Source: Lunularia cruciata (Eukaryota > Streptophyta > Marchantiopsida > Lunulariales > Lunulariaceae). Taken from it: 64,000 nucleotides of DNA. Positions 37,480-48,585 of this stretch are shown one piece after another (position 1 is the stretch's first letter; each line of letters starts with the position of its first letter). Location of the stretch: assembly GCA_948567375.1 (NCBI GenBank), contig OX419760.1, positions 4,402,001 to 4,466,000 on the forward strand. The letters run 5' to 3'. Both the position numbers and the translations under genes were made by a program. The notes beneath the pieces are model-generated. The model saw only the letters and a program-made list of their open reading frames with translations. It had not been told where the DNA came from and made no database searches.

Positions 37480-38400
37480 GGTTCTTGAGGAGTCACACGA
37501 GTTGTTTTGCCTTCAGTATGAAGGATTTGGGTTCTCTGAAGGGACCAAGTATACAGATTGAGCTGACTAGCGACACACCAGTTTTCCAATGTCCTTATCG
37601 ATATAGTGATATGGAGAGGATAATGATTTAGAGCCAGAGTAGTGACCTTTTTGAGGCTAGTTTGGTGGAGATTTCACATGGAGAGTATGCATCAGCGACA
37701 ATGATGCCAGCCAAGAAGGATATGCATGGCAACTATACAGATAGGCGGATGTGTGGATATTACTGTCCTATCAACCGACAGACCAAGGCTGATCGGTATG
37801 CCATGCCTACACCGGAGGAGATTTTTGATGTGATTGGGCATGCAAAGGTCTTCAGTGTTTTGGATCTTCGAGCGGGATATCATCAGTTGCCGATTAGGGA
37901 GGAAGATAAGTCCAAGACAACATTTTGGGCTATTGATCCTCACGGTAAGGATGTGTTATATCAGTGGAGGTTCTTACCATTTGGGTTGAAGAACGCTCCT
38001 GCTGAGTTCCAGAGGGTCATGGATAGGATCCTAGCTGGATTGGATTTTGCTCGGTGCTATATTGATGACATTTTGGTTTATAGCACTACTGTGGAGGAGC
38101 ATGAGAGATAGTTGTTGGAGGTGTTTGAGAGGTTGAGATCTCATGGACTCAAATTACATCTTGGGAAGTGTAGGTTCTTCCACAAGCAGGTTGAGTATTT
38201 GGGTCACACTATCTACCCCGGAGGACTTGGTGTCCAGCAGACCAAGGTCCTATTCTATTGCACGTATTCCTTGGCCTACGGATGTGAGCAAAGTGCGAGC
38301 ATTCCTTGGGTTGGCAAACTTCTATCACCGTTATGTTAGAGGATTTAGTGCCATTGCCAAGGCCTTGATGAAGCTGACCAAGCTTACACAAGAGTGGTGT
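37480..38400 (+). pseudogene. Reverse transcriptase region of element C copy 1
   Basis: Ty3/gypsy-type RT with CGYYCPINRQTKADRYAMP, FSVLDLRAGYHQLPI, LPFGLKNAPAEFQRVMD and the catalytic YIDDILVYS near 38,060. Downstream segments include VEYLGHTI and RAFLGLANFYHRYVRGF. The sequence is clearly separate from the Tat and chromovirus RTs elsewhere in the window. Confidence 0.9.
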
Positions 38401-38820
38401 TGGGGAGATGAGCAGGAGAGAGCTTTTATAGAGCTCAAGGAGAGGTTGACATCTGCTCCTATTTTGAGGAAACCAATTAGGGGACGGCCATTTCAGGTTC
38501 ACACTGATTGGAGTATGTTGGGGCTTGGAGCGGTGCTCATCCAGCATGATGATGAGGAGAAGGAGTTTGTGGTGGCCTATGCTAGTCGCTCCAACAATTC
38601 AGCGGAGGCAAAGTATAGTTCATATGAGGGAGAGTGCTTGGCAGCAGTTTGGGCAGTAGCACATTTCCAATGTTACCTATTTGGTAACCCCTTCACTCTC
38701 ATCACTGATCATCAGCCGCTGAAGTGGTTGATGGAGTCCGACAAGCTTTCAGGGAAGCTTGCACGATGGGCTCTGATTTTATAGGAGTATGATTTCGCGG
38801 TTGTTCACAGACCTGGAGTG
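38400..38820 (+). pseudogene. RNase H region of element C copy 1
   Basis: RNase H with FQVHTDWSMLGLGAVLIQ, AKYSSYEGECLAAVWAV and FTLITDHQPLKWLM, in the standard place after RT. The same region reappears in copy 2 from 52,879. Confidence 0.9.
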
Positions 38821-39199
38821 GTGAACCGTGATGCAAATGGGTTGAGTAGCAACCCATGTCCCAGCCAGCAGGATCAGACCGGAGCACATTGGCATGGTGA
38901 GACAGATGAGGAGATGGTGCCAGCTTGGCATGCATTGGCCTTTCTGTGTATATTTGCAGAGACTTTGGTGGTATCTCTCTCAGCGCATACAGGAGGAGTT
39001 ATTGAGGTCACAGATCCAAAGAGTGAAGATATTGGTACAATTCCGCGAGACATTCATGATGATGTCTTAGTGATGGACTATCTTTGCATTGGTGTTGTGG
39101 GTGGTACAGTTGGGGCCAAGGAGAGAGATCGTGTTCTCAGCAAGCCAGACGGTTCAGATTGGAGGGTAGGCACCTTTTACGTGTATGGGAGGATGGTAA

Positions 39200-40150
39200 A
39201 GTGCGAGTAGTACCACTTCCATCATAGAGGCCACAGTTGGTCCGTCATGCTCATGAGGAGCTAGGACATTTTGGAGTAAAGTGTACATATAGCTTACTCC
39301 AGAGTCATTATTGGTGGCACGGTATGCAGACCAAGGTACAGTAGTTTGTTGCCAGATGTGTGGTTTGTGACCGAGTTAGAGCATCATTCAATGCTCCTAC
39401 GCCACAATTACACCCATTACCTATCATGGGATTGGGTTACCGTTGGAGTTTGGACTTCACCGGACCTTTACCACTGACTGTGAGACATCATTGGTATGTT
39501 TTGGTGATGGTGGAGCATTTCTCCAAGTGGATTGAGTTGGTGGCACTTCCTGACAAGTCTAGTGAAAGGACAGCTTACTCATTCCTGGATCGAGTTCTTA
39601 GTCATTTTGGTGCACTAGCTGAGGTTTTGACTGATCAGGGTACAAAGTTCTTGGGAGAGTTTCAGGTCTTGTGTGACAAGGCTTTGATTGATCATCCTAC
39701 TACATCCCAAGATCACCCTGAGGCAGATGGCTTAGCAGAGAGAGTGGTTCAGACGGTGAAGAGAGGATTGTGAAAGTATGGTTTGCAGGGAGGCCACTTG
39801 GGAGATTGGGATCTCCAATTACCTTGGTTGGCCATGGGCTATCGGTTCAGCCGGCAAGCCTCCTTAGCATCCTTCTCTCCATACTTTCTATTCTATGGAT
39901 GAGATCCAGATTTACTTGGAGCCATTCGTCAAGATGCTACTGTAGTTTTGGACTTGGATGACCCCGATGTATGGATGAGCGCATGTTCTCAGCGGGCAGA
40001 GATCTTTCGGAGAGTGATGCCGATGGCCTTTGAGAACTTGGCGATTGCTCAGCATAGAGATACTTTATGCTATGCTACCATTCAAGGAGGAGGTTATAGA
40101 CCCTCGATCTGTCTATTTCATCCAAGCGACTATGTATATCTACAGTAGAC
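39200..40150 (+). pseudogene. DDE integrase region of element C copy 1
   Basis: HHCC zinc region (RHAHEELGHFGVKC near 39,240 and ARCVVCDR near 39,352). The core follows with SLDFTGPLPL near 39,450 (first Asp), LTDQGTKFLGEF near 39,627 (second Asp) and DHPEADGLAERVVQTVKRG near 39,712 (Glu). It is a retroviral-type integrase and not a tyrosine recombinase, which matters for reading the terminal repeats. Confidence 0.9.
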
Positions 40151-40339
40151 AGCACCGATGACACTTGATGTTTCTATAGGCCGCACTATCTTGAGAGTGT
40201 GCGAGGTTTTTCCATCTGGAGTCCTTGTGTTAGAAGGACGTGATGGTGTTGTTTGGAAGGATCATGTGCGTAATTGTGCGCCATGCCACCTCCCAAACAT
40301 TGATGGTACTATGGACCCAAGCTTGGCACTTGTACATGC

Positions 40340-40495
40340 AGGCTTAAGGTGCATGTTATGTGGCTCATCTGGTGGAGCTTCTACTATGTTAGTGTGTGAT
40401 AGTTGTTTGAGAGGATGACATATGGCATGTATGACTCCTCCCCTCACGGTGGTTCCTCAAGGATAGTGGTTATGTCCTAGATGTACTTGACCTAT
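40340..40495 (+). pseudogene. PHD finger at the C-terminal end of element C pol
   Basis: Downstream of integrase the sequence encodes a C4HC3 zinc-finger pattern: CMLC near 40,351, CDSC near 40,396, a His-x2-Cys pair near 40,420 and CPRC near 40,477, with a W before the last pair, as in PHD fingers. PHD fingers read histone H3 tails. The position matches where chromoviruses carry a chromodomain, so a role in integration targeting is a reasonable inference. Confidence 0.75.
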
Positions 40496-40659
40496 AGTTA
40501 GTTCATTCTTTATATGGTATAGATTGCAGACAGGCGACTAACAATGGGGCTCCATAGCACCCGGCCTCTTGATCTTTGCCCATTAGAGGGTATACCATAT
40601 ACTTAGAGTAGATGGCTATCTGGAGTTAGAGGGACCTAACCGCCAGCTAGGAGGGCAAT

Positions 40660-40764
40660 TGTGGCACTTTAGAGTCTATGTATGACTTATGTGTGAGTTG
40701 TGCTTCTATAGTGCATGATGTTGACAGCGATGTATGTTGTGTAGCGATGTATATACGCACGACA
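40660..40764 (+). repeat. Terminal repeat B1 of element C
   Basis: A 105-base block, TGTGGCACTTTAGAG to ACGCACGACA, just after a purine-rich AGGAGGGCAAT. It is repeated almost perfectly as B2 on the far side of A2. Confidence 0.9.
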
Positions 40765-40766
40765 GC

Positions 40767-41218
40767 TGTCACGCCATTTGTAGTTCTGCATCTAGCTGCT
40801 CGGACACTGGAGTTCCAGTGATAGTAGTTAGAGTTATTCTAGTAGTTTCTCAAGGACTACTTTCTGACAGTCTGATTTGGTGTTTGGGGTACTGACTTCA
40901 CGGTGGGGCCCACCGTTACTTTGCACTGTTCGCACCGGGTCGAGTGTGCCGTCATCGGGATTGTTAGGGTTCCAGTGCTAGCTCGAGTCCAGGGGGGGAT
41001 AGTTTTGAAGTGAGCTCTAGAGAGCTCACTTCTTTGATGTTGAGCCTTCGAGTTCCTGGCTATGGTGGACAGAGGCCGGTGAGCGTCACCTGGATTCTCT
41101 ATGCTTGAGTGGGTGTGGCTTGACTGTAATCAGTGCCCAGTTGTTGGCAGTTTATAGAGTGATAGATCAAGTACTGATCTGAGTTGAGTTGAGTTGAAAG
41201 TGTTAAGCAATCTGATTA
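40767..41218 (+). repeat. Terminal repeat A2 of element C
   Basis: Starts TGTCACGCCATTTGTAG and ends GCAATCTGATTA like A1, with a few percent divergence and a small length difference near GCTAGCTCGAGTCC. B1 and B2 flank it. Confidence 0.9.
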
Positions 41219-41219
41219 T

Positions 41220-41324
41220 TGTGGCACTTTAGAGTCTATGTATGACTTATGTGTGAGTTGTGCTTCTATAGTGTATGATGTTGACAGCGATGTATGTTTT
41301 GTAGCGATGTATATACGCACGACA
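41220..41324 (+). repeat. Terminal repeat B2 of element C
   Basis: A second copy of the 105-base B block with about two differences from B1. The copia sequence resumes immediately after it (CTATTCTTACC), so B2 forms the right end of the inserted element. Confidence 0.9.
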
Positions 41325-42881
41325 CTATTCTTACCACTTATGAAGTTCCTATCTCTAGACCTGATTCTTTCAAATTCTCAACAAAGTCCAATCTATAGAG
41401 AACAATCAAATGTGGATCATCAAAAAATTACCACTAAATTGCAAAGCATTAACCTATAAGTGGATTTTTAAGAAGAAACATGATGCCCAAGGCCTGATCC
41501 AAAGGTATAAGGGTAGATTGGTAGCTCATGGCTTTTGTCAAGTTCTCAGTGTTGATTACAAAGAGACCTGCTCTCCTATTGTCATGATGACAACAATTCA
41601 TGTGCTACTTGCTTTCTCCACTCAAAATGATTTGGAATGATTTGCTTTCTCGGCTCATATACATGCACATTCCTCTTTGACTTTTGACTTCTTAATAACA
41701 CTGGCAATAGCAAGACAAGATGTAGAGACAATTGGTTTTGTAACTTTTCAAGGTTCTCTATGGTCTGAAATAGTCTACCCTACAATGGTATAAGAATTTT
41801 GATCAGTTTCTATTGAGCCTAGGATTTGAGCGCTGTGCTATTAATACTAATCTGTATATTTTCTATTTTGGCTTCCATTATATCATCTTACCCCTCTATG
41901 TAGATCATTGTATCCTTGCTAGTAATAATCTTTCTCTTCTCCTCTCCATCAAGAATATCTTGAGAAGAGTTTTGAGATGACTGATCTAAGAGGGATTAGT
42001 CATTGTCTTCAATCACAAGTTAAAAGAGATAGAAGCCAAGGACATATTAGTCTTTCTTATTTGCAAGAGAATCTTACTTGTTTTAATATGCAGGATTGTA
42101 AGCCTATTTTACAATCTTGTAGAGTCAGGGATTACATTAGTCTTCAAGATTTATACTAAAAATGATATACAAAGAAAAATATATGAAAACAATACTATAC
42201 CAATCTGTAGTGGGGAGTTCAATGTGGGATATGGTTACCACCATGTCTGATTTAGCTTACATTGTTAGTGTATTTGCCAAGTACATAGCAAAATCTTAAT
42301 GTAACCATTGGAAAGCTATCAAGAGAATCTTTCAATACATTCAAAACACTTTCCAAGTGTCTCACTTAAAGCAAATCAAGTATCACAATTCATGGATACC
42401 CCAACTCCAGTTGGGGGAGGTGATCAAGATACAAGAAGATCTGTTGGAGGTCATTATTTCATCTTGTGTAATGCAGCTGTAAGTTGGTCAAGTAAGAGAC
42501 AACCATATGTTTCCTTATCCAACACTGGAGCATAATAGATGGCCTTGTCACAAGCAGCAACTAAAGCAATGTGGCTTAAGTAACTAATAACTGACTTTTC
42601 CAAAGACACAATGAAACTCTATTGCGCTAGCAACAATGGAATCAACTTTCTCAACAACAAAGCAACCAACAAAGCAACATGAGAGAAATAAACATATGTA
42701 TATTAGATTTTCTTTATCAAACAAAGAGTTGAGGGGTTCTTTTTTTCTATTCCCATGTTGAATGCCAAGATAAAGTTGCTGATATGTTCATGAAAGGTTT
42801 AGCTAGGGATTTGCATGAGAACTTTATCTTGTATAGGATTTATAAACATTAGATCTGGACAAGATTTTCATTAAGAGAGGG

Positions 42882-43005
42882 TGTTACATTAGCATGATAG
42901 ATAATAAAATACATCTATAAGAAGTGTTTTAGTCATGCTCAACCACTTGAACATTTGTTATAATTGTTTGTACTTTCAAGACAAGCCCTTTTGTTGATAG
43001 ACTAA
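42882..43005 (+). repeat. Start of copia 3' LTR
   Basis: TGTTACATTAGC follows directly after the polypurine run AAGAGAGGG, as in plant copia elements. The sequence gives way to LINE-like sequence near 43,010, so the LTR is incomplete or its end is not recognisable. Confidence 0.55.
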
Positions 43006-43009
43006 GCAC

Positions 43010-43870
43010 CAACTACCTTCTCTTTAGCTATGAGGTTTTGCCTAGGTTTGGTCCACCCATCTGCATCTTCATTACTCACTTATGAGTCTAGTTCTACACT
43101 AGATGTAATAGTAGTTCATATGACACAATGTCCTTTTGGAAGATAGAGGATAGTTACCCATGATGCCATCAGAGATATATTTTATGCTAGGGCATGAGAG
43201 AGTAGATACTTTGCTTGGTGAGAGAGTTTATGTGCTTTGCAGATGATACATGTCAATGCAAACTAATACTTGGTCCAAGATTATTAGATGGTAGAAGCAT
43301 ATGTTGTGGTTATAGACTCTACACATGATACAATTGTAAAAGGAGTGATTACTCACTCCCTAGATGGGTGGCAAGTGGAGCAGCAACAAGCAAGGTCTCC
43401 AAGAATAGAGGTATACAACAAGGTCACCTTTTTGTTCCTGTAGTTTTGGAGCTATATGGAGGGATGGATATTGCATTCAACACATTGTCATGGAGTGCAT
43501 AAGATCTTATCATATTAGATGTCAATGGTACCACTTTCACTCTTATTCTTCATAGCATATTCCAAACACCATGTGTCCATTGCTCTACAGAGAGCATTGG
43601 CTAGTGCAATCCATAGGAGATTAGTCACACTAGGTGGTACTTCTTTGGATACTTTGGTAGTTTGTAGACCTTACTATTTATGCAGTTTGGATATTTTAGG
43701 TGTAGTAAGGCAGATTTTTCATACCAATACTATTGGGACTTAGCTCCATTTTACCTCTTTTGTTTCACCCTTGTAAGGTTCAATAGGGTCTTCCTATCCT
43801 TCTTTTCTTTCTAGGTGGCCGCCTTTTGCCAATAGATTGGCATGATGTTCTTTTTGTTCAATTGGTAAAC
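43010..43870 (+). mobile_element. 3' fragment of a LINE-like element
   Basis: It aligns with 59,330-60,165 over most of its length. Shared stretches include TTTGGTCCACCCATCTGCAT (43,050 and 59,366) and GGTCTCCAAG (43,395 and 59,715). It encodes the remains of the C-terminal part of a non-LTR RT protein, with no frame open for long. It is an old truncated copy. Confidence 0.65.
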
Positions 43871-44137
43871 TTTACTGTCACTCCCATTTGTTGCCAAAAC
43901 TCTATACATACATGCTAATATCAATTACCATGCGGGATTATCGGGCCATGTTCCAAGAGAACTTGTTAATGTTGATAATTATTGGAGTTTAGCTTTAATC
44001 ACAATCACCTTTGTCAATATCTCGTAGGCTACTACTAAATATTTGATTTTTCAAGTTGAGTATTTACATAATCCACTTGTTTTGGCAATCATTACATAAT
44101 CAAGAGAAGCAACAAAAAAGTCAGTGAGTGGAATAAC
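43871..44137. other. Spacer left of element C copy 2
   Basis: About 270 AT-rich bases. No gene, repeat partner or RNA gene was recognised. Confidence 0.4.
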
Positions 44138-44555
44138 ATCTTACCATTTGTAACATTGCACCTAGATTGCATGGACATTAGAGTACTATTGTGTGTAGTT
44201 AGAGGTATTTTGGGCAGTTACTCATAGACTACTTGTTGACAATTAGATTTCATGTTCAAAGTACTAACTACATGGTGGGGCCCACTGTCACTTGCATTTT
44301 TCACACCGTCAAGTGTGCAGCCAGCGGGCCCATTAGGGTTGGAGACCTAGGTCAAGGTAAAGGCGTATACTTTTAAAATATAGCTCCAGAGAGCTCATTT
44401 GTCTAATGTTGAGCCATTGAGTTCTTGGCTATAGTGGACAGAGATTGGCGAGCGTCACTTGGAGTCTCTTAGCTAGAGTGGATGGCTTGAGGGTAATCAA
44501 TGCCTAATTGTTGGTAGATTGTTAAGTGTGATTTGAGTTGAAAACAAACTAATTA
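44138..44555 (+). repeat. Terminal repeat A1 of element C copy 2
   Basis: It aligns with 31,490-31,927, including the CACATGGTGGGGCCCACTGTCAC-type block near 44,270. As in copy 1 it passes into leader sequence (CATTAGAGAACTAAAG) at the same point. Confidence 0.8.
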
Positions 44556-44889
44556 CATTAGAGAACTAAAGTCAAGGGGGAAATTAGGTGCAAGAACTAA
44601 GGGTGTTGGTGGTATCTCCAAGCCTTGCTGATAATTGGTAACTTGATCATGTGCAGAAGCTCTTCAAATTGATGTAGATTTGGCAATGAGACACATAGTG
44701 TACGGAAGCATTGGCCAAATTTCCCTAAGAATAGAGTCAATTTCAAGCAATGGTGTTTAGTTTGAGACTAGGAGGTGAAATCAGGTCGAGTTGAGCTCAC
44801 AAGTCAAAATTGGACGTAGAGTTGGGAACCCATTTCTTTGAATTTGTGATTTGGAGAACCCTGTCCTTCCGATTTGGCTCAAGTAGAGA

Positions 44890-45135
44890 TTTAGTGGAAG
44901 ATTTGGCGGTTTACTAAATGTAGAGAAGTTACATCAGATTTATGTTAAATTTGGTGGAGGGTTTATGTCAAATTTTGGCTTGAGTTGGAGAAGCTTGGCC
45001 AAATTTGGAGGTGGCTCGAGTGGAGATTTTGCGGTCTGCCAAATGAAGTTACGTCAAATTTATGCCAAATTTGGTGGAGGGTTTATGTCAGATTTTGGCT
45101 TGAGTTGGAGAAGCTTGGCCAAATTTGGAGAGAGT
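44890..45135 (+). repeat. 120-base tandem duplication in the leader of copy 2
   Basis: TTGGTGGAGGGTTTATGTCA occurs at 44,951 and 45,071, and the flanking bases repeat too. Copy 1 has shorter related TTTGGAGGAG units at the equivalent place. Confidence 0.8.
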
Positions 45136-45270
45136 TCAAAGTGGCAAGAAGAAAGGCCTCATTTGGCTGAATCTTGGCTTCAAGGCAAGCTAGCTTGTTG
45201 GCATGAAGCTAGTTAGTTTAGAGTAGTTTTTGGTCATTGTTTGGCAAAATTTGCACACCTTGCTACATTG

Positions 45271-45337
45271 TGTGCAATAGGGTTTGAACCCTAGATCTTT
45301 GGTTCTTAGACTGGTGCCCTAGCCAACTGGTCCACCC
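45271..45337 (-). other. tRNA-like sequence in the leader of copy 2
   Basis: The reverse complement has GGACCAGTTGGCTAGGGCA (D-arm or A-box-like) and a T-arm TAGGG TTCAAAC CCTA that pairs perfectly. It matches the segment at 32,626-32,695 in copy 1. Confidence 0.5.
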
Positions 45338-45869
45338 TCACTTGTTGTCCTAGTAACTGTTCCATTGATATCTATACACATGTAGCTTTGGCTAGGAGAG
45401 ACAATTTGATTCCATTCTTGGTGATCTTGGTAGCTTAGGAAGTAGATAACTCCTATTATCTCAAATGCCAAATAGTCAATTTGATATTGATTTATGATAT
45501 GAGGGTTTTTATTTAGATTTCTTGTGATTGGACCCCCTCCATTCTATGCTTCCTATTTGTGCACCATGTTTGTGTGAGGTAGCCTAACTTTAGAGCGCTG
45601 GTGCTCTAGTGTACTCTCAATAATGAGGCAAGAATGATGACTAGTCAGACTACTTATGTTTCTTTTTGGTGAGGTAGAAAGTGATGACTTGCAAATTGTG
45701 AGAGTGCATGTTGTGATGGTAGGTTATAGGTTGCTCTTTGCCCTTTTCCCTCGTGTAGTTGTTGTAGTTAAAGTTACAATAGAGTTCTTTGGGGATTCTA
45801 GAGAGATAACATTGTAGTACATAATGGGTTTACTTGGAGTGGCGCTTGGTATCAGCCCGTATCTCAAGT

Positions 45870-47490
45870 GCCAATGAGGGAGGAGATTGACTCTGAGTTG
45901 GAGGTTGACACAAGAGCTGATTTAGTTGAGAGTGCACTTGGTGTGTTTGCACCACTATTGTGGGACATGCATGAGATTTATGGGGCATTACTTTGGCATT
46001 AACCTAAGCATTACCATGGTACAATGAGTACCATTGAGTTGGATGACTTCATTTAGGAGTTTGATAGTTGCTATGATATATAGTAGATGAAAAACCTGAC
46101 TTTGTTCACACCTTTCAGGGCATGGAAGTGGTTTGTTCAGCACTTGGAGGGTTTATTGATGGATGACTATCATGAGTTTAGGAGTGCTCACTTGGAGGAG
46201 ATTGAGCCATGGAGACATTGGTCTCCAAACTACATCTCCATCACTTCAAATTTGGTTTTTAGGGGTAGATAGGCAATACCCATGAGTTCCATATCTAATG
46301 GCATTAGTGGATCTTTTGGAGACGGTGCTACTATGAGTGGAAGTACCACTATAGAAAGTGATGTAGTACCAAGGTTTAACCCCATAATGGAGTTCTTCTA
46401 GTGTTTGAAGGCAAAACTACTAGGGAGTGCAAATTGACAAGCTAAGGAGCTTGCAAGGGTTACAAGGGAAGGCTGGAGAGAGCCTATGCAAGGCATACAC
46501 TTACATGAGACGGTTAATCAGTTTTACTCACGGAGTTACTTAGGCCCAATCAGTCTAATTTTGGTATGGGATACCGGATAGGGAGTTATGATGTAGATTA
46601 TGTGATGTTATGTTGTTATAGGCTAGTTTGCCTACTTTGGCAATAGTCTTTGGTTTGGCTGAGCATATTGAGCTCAACAAAGTGGAGGAGAGAGTGGTGA
46701 TATCTAGATTTTGGTAGGGAGACCTCATCCACAACTATCACTTTTTCTAGAGTGCAATAAAGTGCACCATGCCATGTTGGCTTTTGAGGATAAGGTGGAT
46801 AGCCTAGATCTTATAGAGGGCCTAGTGTAGCTAGATCCTTATCTTGATTTTTGGGTCAGCAGCAGCTAGTGAGTGGTGGTGCTACTTGTTGGACTTGTGG
46901 TGGAGCTCACCACAAGAGAGAGTGTAGCAAATCTGATACTTCTAGTGCATCTTAGCCGGCATAAAGATAATGTGACCATTGCCACAAATTTGGTCACACT
47001 AGTAATCGATGCTTTGACCTACACCTAGAGTTATGGAGTGGGAGAGTTGCAAGTGGTAAAGGAGCTCTAGGTCATGGAGGATGAGGTGGTAGAGGATCCA
47101 CACTTGGTACGGGTGTGGTACTTGCCCTTACTTTTGATATAGCCATGGCTACTTGGATTAAGCAGTTGGAGTAAAGATTTGCTAACATGGCCATAACTTA
47201 GAGGAGATCAAATTTGGGTGCGACGGCTTCCACCTCATATGCTGGTAGAAGAGATATTTTAGAATTCATGTGTGGAGTAGCGAAGGTGGATGCATCTATC
47301 ATAATGACTAGGAGTGTAGTAGATGATCCAGAGCCTAAAGGAGCATCAATGGAGTTGGACCCATAGAGAGGAGAGGATGGTAGATAGGTCAAACTCCCCC
47401 AATCTTTTATACTCTTTGAGGCACTACAAACAACATTCATGGCTCATAGACGTCCTAGTGCAAGTATGATAGATGGTGATAGGGTGCATG
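45870..47490 (+). pseudogene. gag region of element C copy 2
   Basis: It aligns with gag of copy 1, including the FVQHLEG-type stretch near 46,130 and a zinc-knuckle segment CWTCGGAHHKREC near 46,890. It stops at 47,490 where the next insertion begins. Heavily decayed. Confidence 0.75.
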
Positions 47491-47814
47491 TGTAATACTT
47501 CAAGGACAAGAGAACTCTTCAAGAGAGATACAAGAGAGCAAAAACACAAGTTTCACACTCAATCCTTTAATGCCCCAAAGGAACAACTTCTCTTTATTAT
47601 ATAGCAAAGATGATCTCCTCACAAGAAGCTCCACGCTTGGATCAAATACATGGATTGGTGATTTGTCTGCAAGCTCCATCCTTAGATTAGTAGTTTGGAT
47701 AGGTGATATGTTAGTCCTTGTCGTATCTAGTTGGTTGAAAGGACTTAAGGGAATATTTAGGGAATCTTCTTGTAGGGAGCTCAAAATTGCATGGATGAGT
47801 TACCGTTGGAAATT
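47491..47814 (+). mobile_element. Family D LTR fragment
   Basis: Starts TGTAATACTTCAAGGACAAG and matches the minus-strand family D fragment at 22,706-22,370. It ends where a Tat-type LTR start begins. Confidence 0.6.
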
Positions 47815-48240
47815 GTGGTACCCACATTTTTCATTTTGGATGAGTTTTAAAGAAGAAGTGCATTTCTGAAACCAAATTGACACCAAATTGAATCCAAATG
47901 GAGAAGAAATGAGGGGAAACCTATGTTTTGATCAAGCTCAAGAAAGTCAACTTTGTGTTGGAGGAAGAAGGATTTGGATTGGATCAGACTCAAAGAAGTT
48001 TACTTTGTGTTAGAGGAAGAAGGAGGTTAGACACCATACGAGGGTTTCTTTGCATTGGAATGAAGGTTGTAGGTTAGGATTTACTGCAGGGGCTATATCT
48101 CAATGACCACATGTTCAAATCATGCATGGTATGTTTCATTGGAAGCATCTCGTTCAGGGTTTTCCACTGCACCAAAATTGCAAAGTTTGGAGGTCTATAG
48201 CAGAAGTAACAAGCATTTGAAGTTTTGGGAATAGATGTAT
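47815..48240 (+). mobile_element. Tat-type LTR start fragment
   Basis: TTGTGGTACCCACATTTTTC matches the left end of the element A LTR at 6,631, and the next bases (GAGTTTTAAAGAAGAAGTGC) match the minus-strand copy near 29,720. The right limit is approximate. The LTR-borne coding region is not present. Confidence 0.55.
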
Positions 48241-48585
48241 AGAGTAATTGAGTGCTTTTATGCCCATGTGAATGGAGATTCCTTTCTACTTTTTGACTTT
48301 ACTTGACTTTTAGTCTAGTAACTTGAGTTACTATGGTAATTAGTAACTTTGGTACATAACTATTTCACAAGTATATAAACAAGGGGTGATGAGGTACTCA
48401 TCATCCTTTCATTTACAACTATGTCTCTCTCATTGAGTTCTCTAGTGAGCAATGTCTTGAGTCTTGGAGTGTTAGCCTTGGAGGAGTATGATGGAGTTGG
48501 GGTTCCTTGCCTTCTTAGTCCATGGTGCATTACCATAATAGCCATCAGAGGTTCATCTTGAGTGAGAGACAGGCCGGCTCACAGG
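48241..48585 (+). repeat. Family E LTR, right part
   Basis: It is the reverse complement of 54,421-54,750, with shared blocks such as GAGTTCTCTAGTGAGCAATG and a TATA-like TATAAACAAGG near 48,375. It ends at GCCGGCTCAC. Confidence 0.75.

Larger units (their letters stand above)
31490..41324 (+). mobile_element. Ty3/gypsy-type retroelement with DNA methyltransferase and PHD finger, split terminal repeats (element C, copy 1)
   Basis: The 9.8 kb element is inserted in a copia element. The order is repeat A1, leader, gag with zinc knuckles, retropepsin, cytosine-5 DNA methyltransferase, RT, RNase H, DDE integrase, PHD finger, B1, A2, B2. The termini are not a plain LTR pair: A1 alone is at the left end and B1-A2-B2 at the right. 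A1 and A2 differ at roughly 6-7 percent, B1 and B2 at about 2 percent, so the insertion is moderately old. The coding region is broken at around ten or more places, although the methyltransferase segment is well preserved. No convincing target-site duplication is seen. Confidence 0.9.
30300..43005 (+). mobile_element. Ty1/copia element, split by the methyltransferase element
   Basis: The left part (30,300-31,489) has copia integrase: FIDDFARYTFWYLLKFK near 30,480, then GVAEHKNKTLVKAI and the LLFGHKP motif. The right part (41,325-42,880) has copia RT (YKWIFKKKHDAQG, the RLVAHGF region, a VDHCILAS motif) and copia RNase H with the terminal ADMFMKGLARDLHENF. A polypurine AAGAGAGGG leads to an LTR start TGTTACATTAGC at 42,882. 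The nested element lies between 31,490 and 41,324. It is an old copy broken at many points. Confidence 0.85.

Noticed and set aside
31490-41324. Simple reading of element C as an ordinary LTR retrotransposon with 450-base LTRs
   Set aside because: The B block follows A2 at the right end in both copies, and no B block is found beside A1, so a plain LTR pair does not describe the ends.
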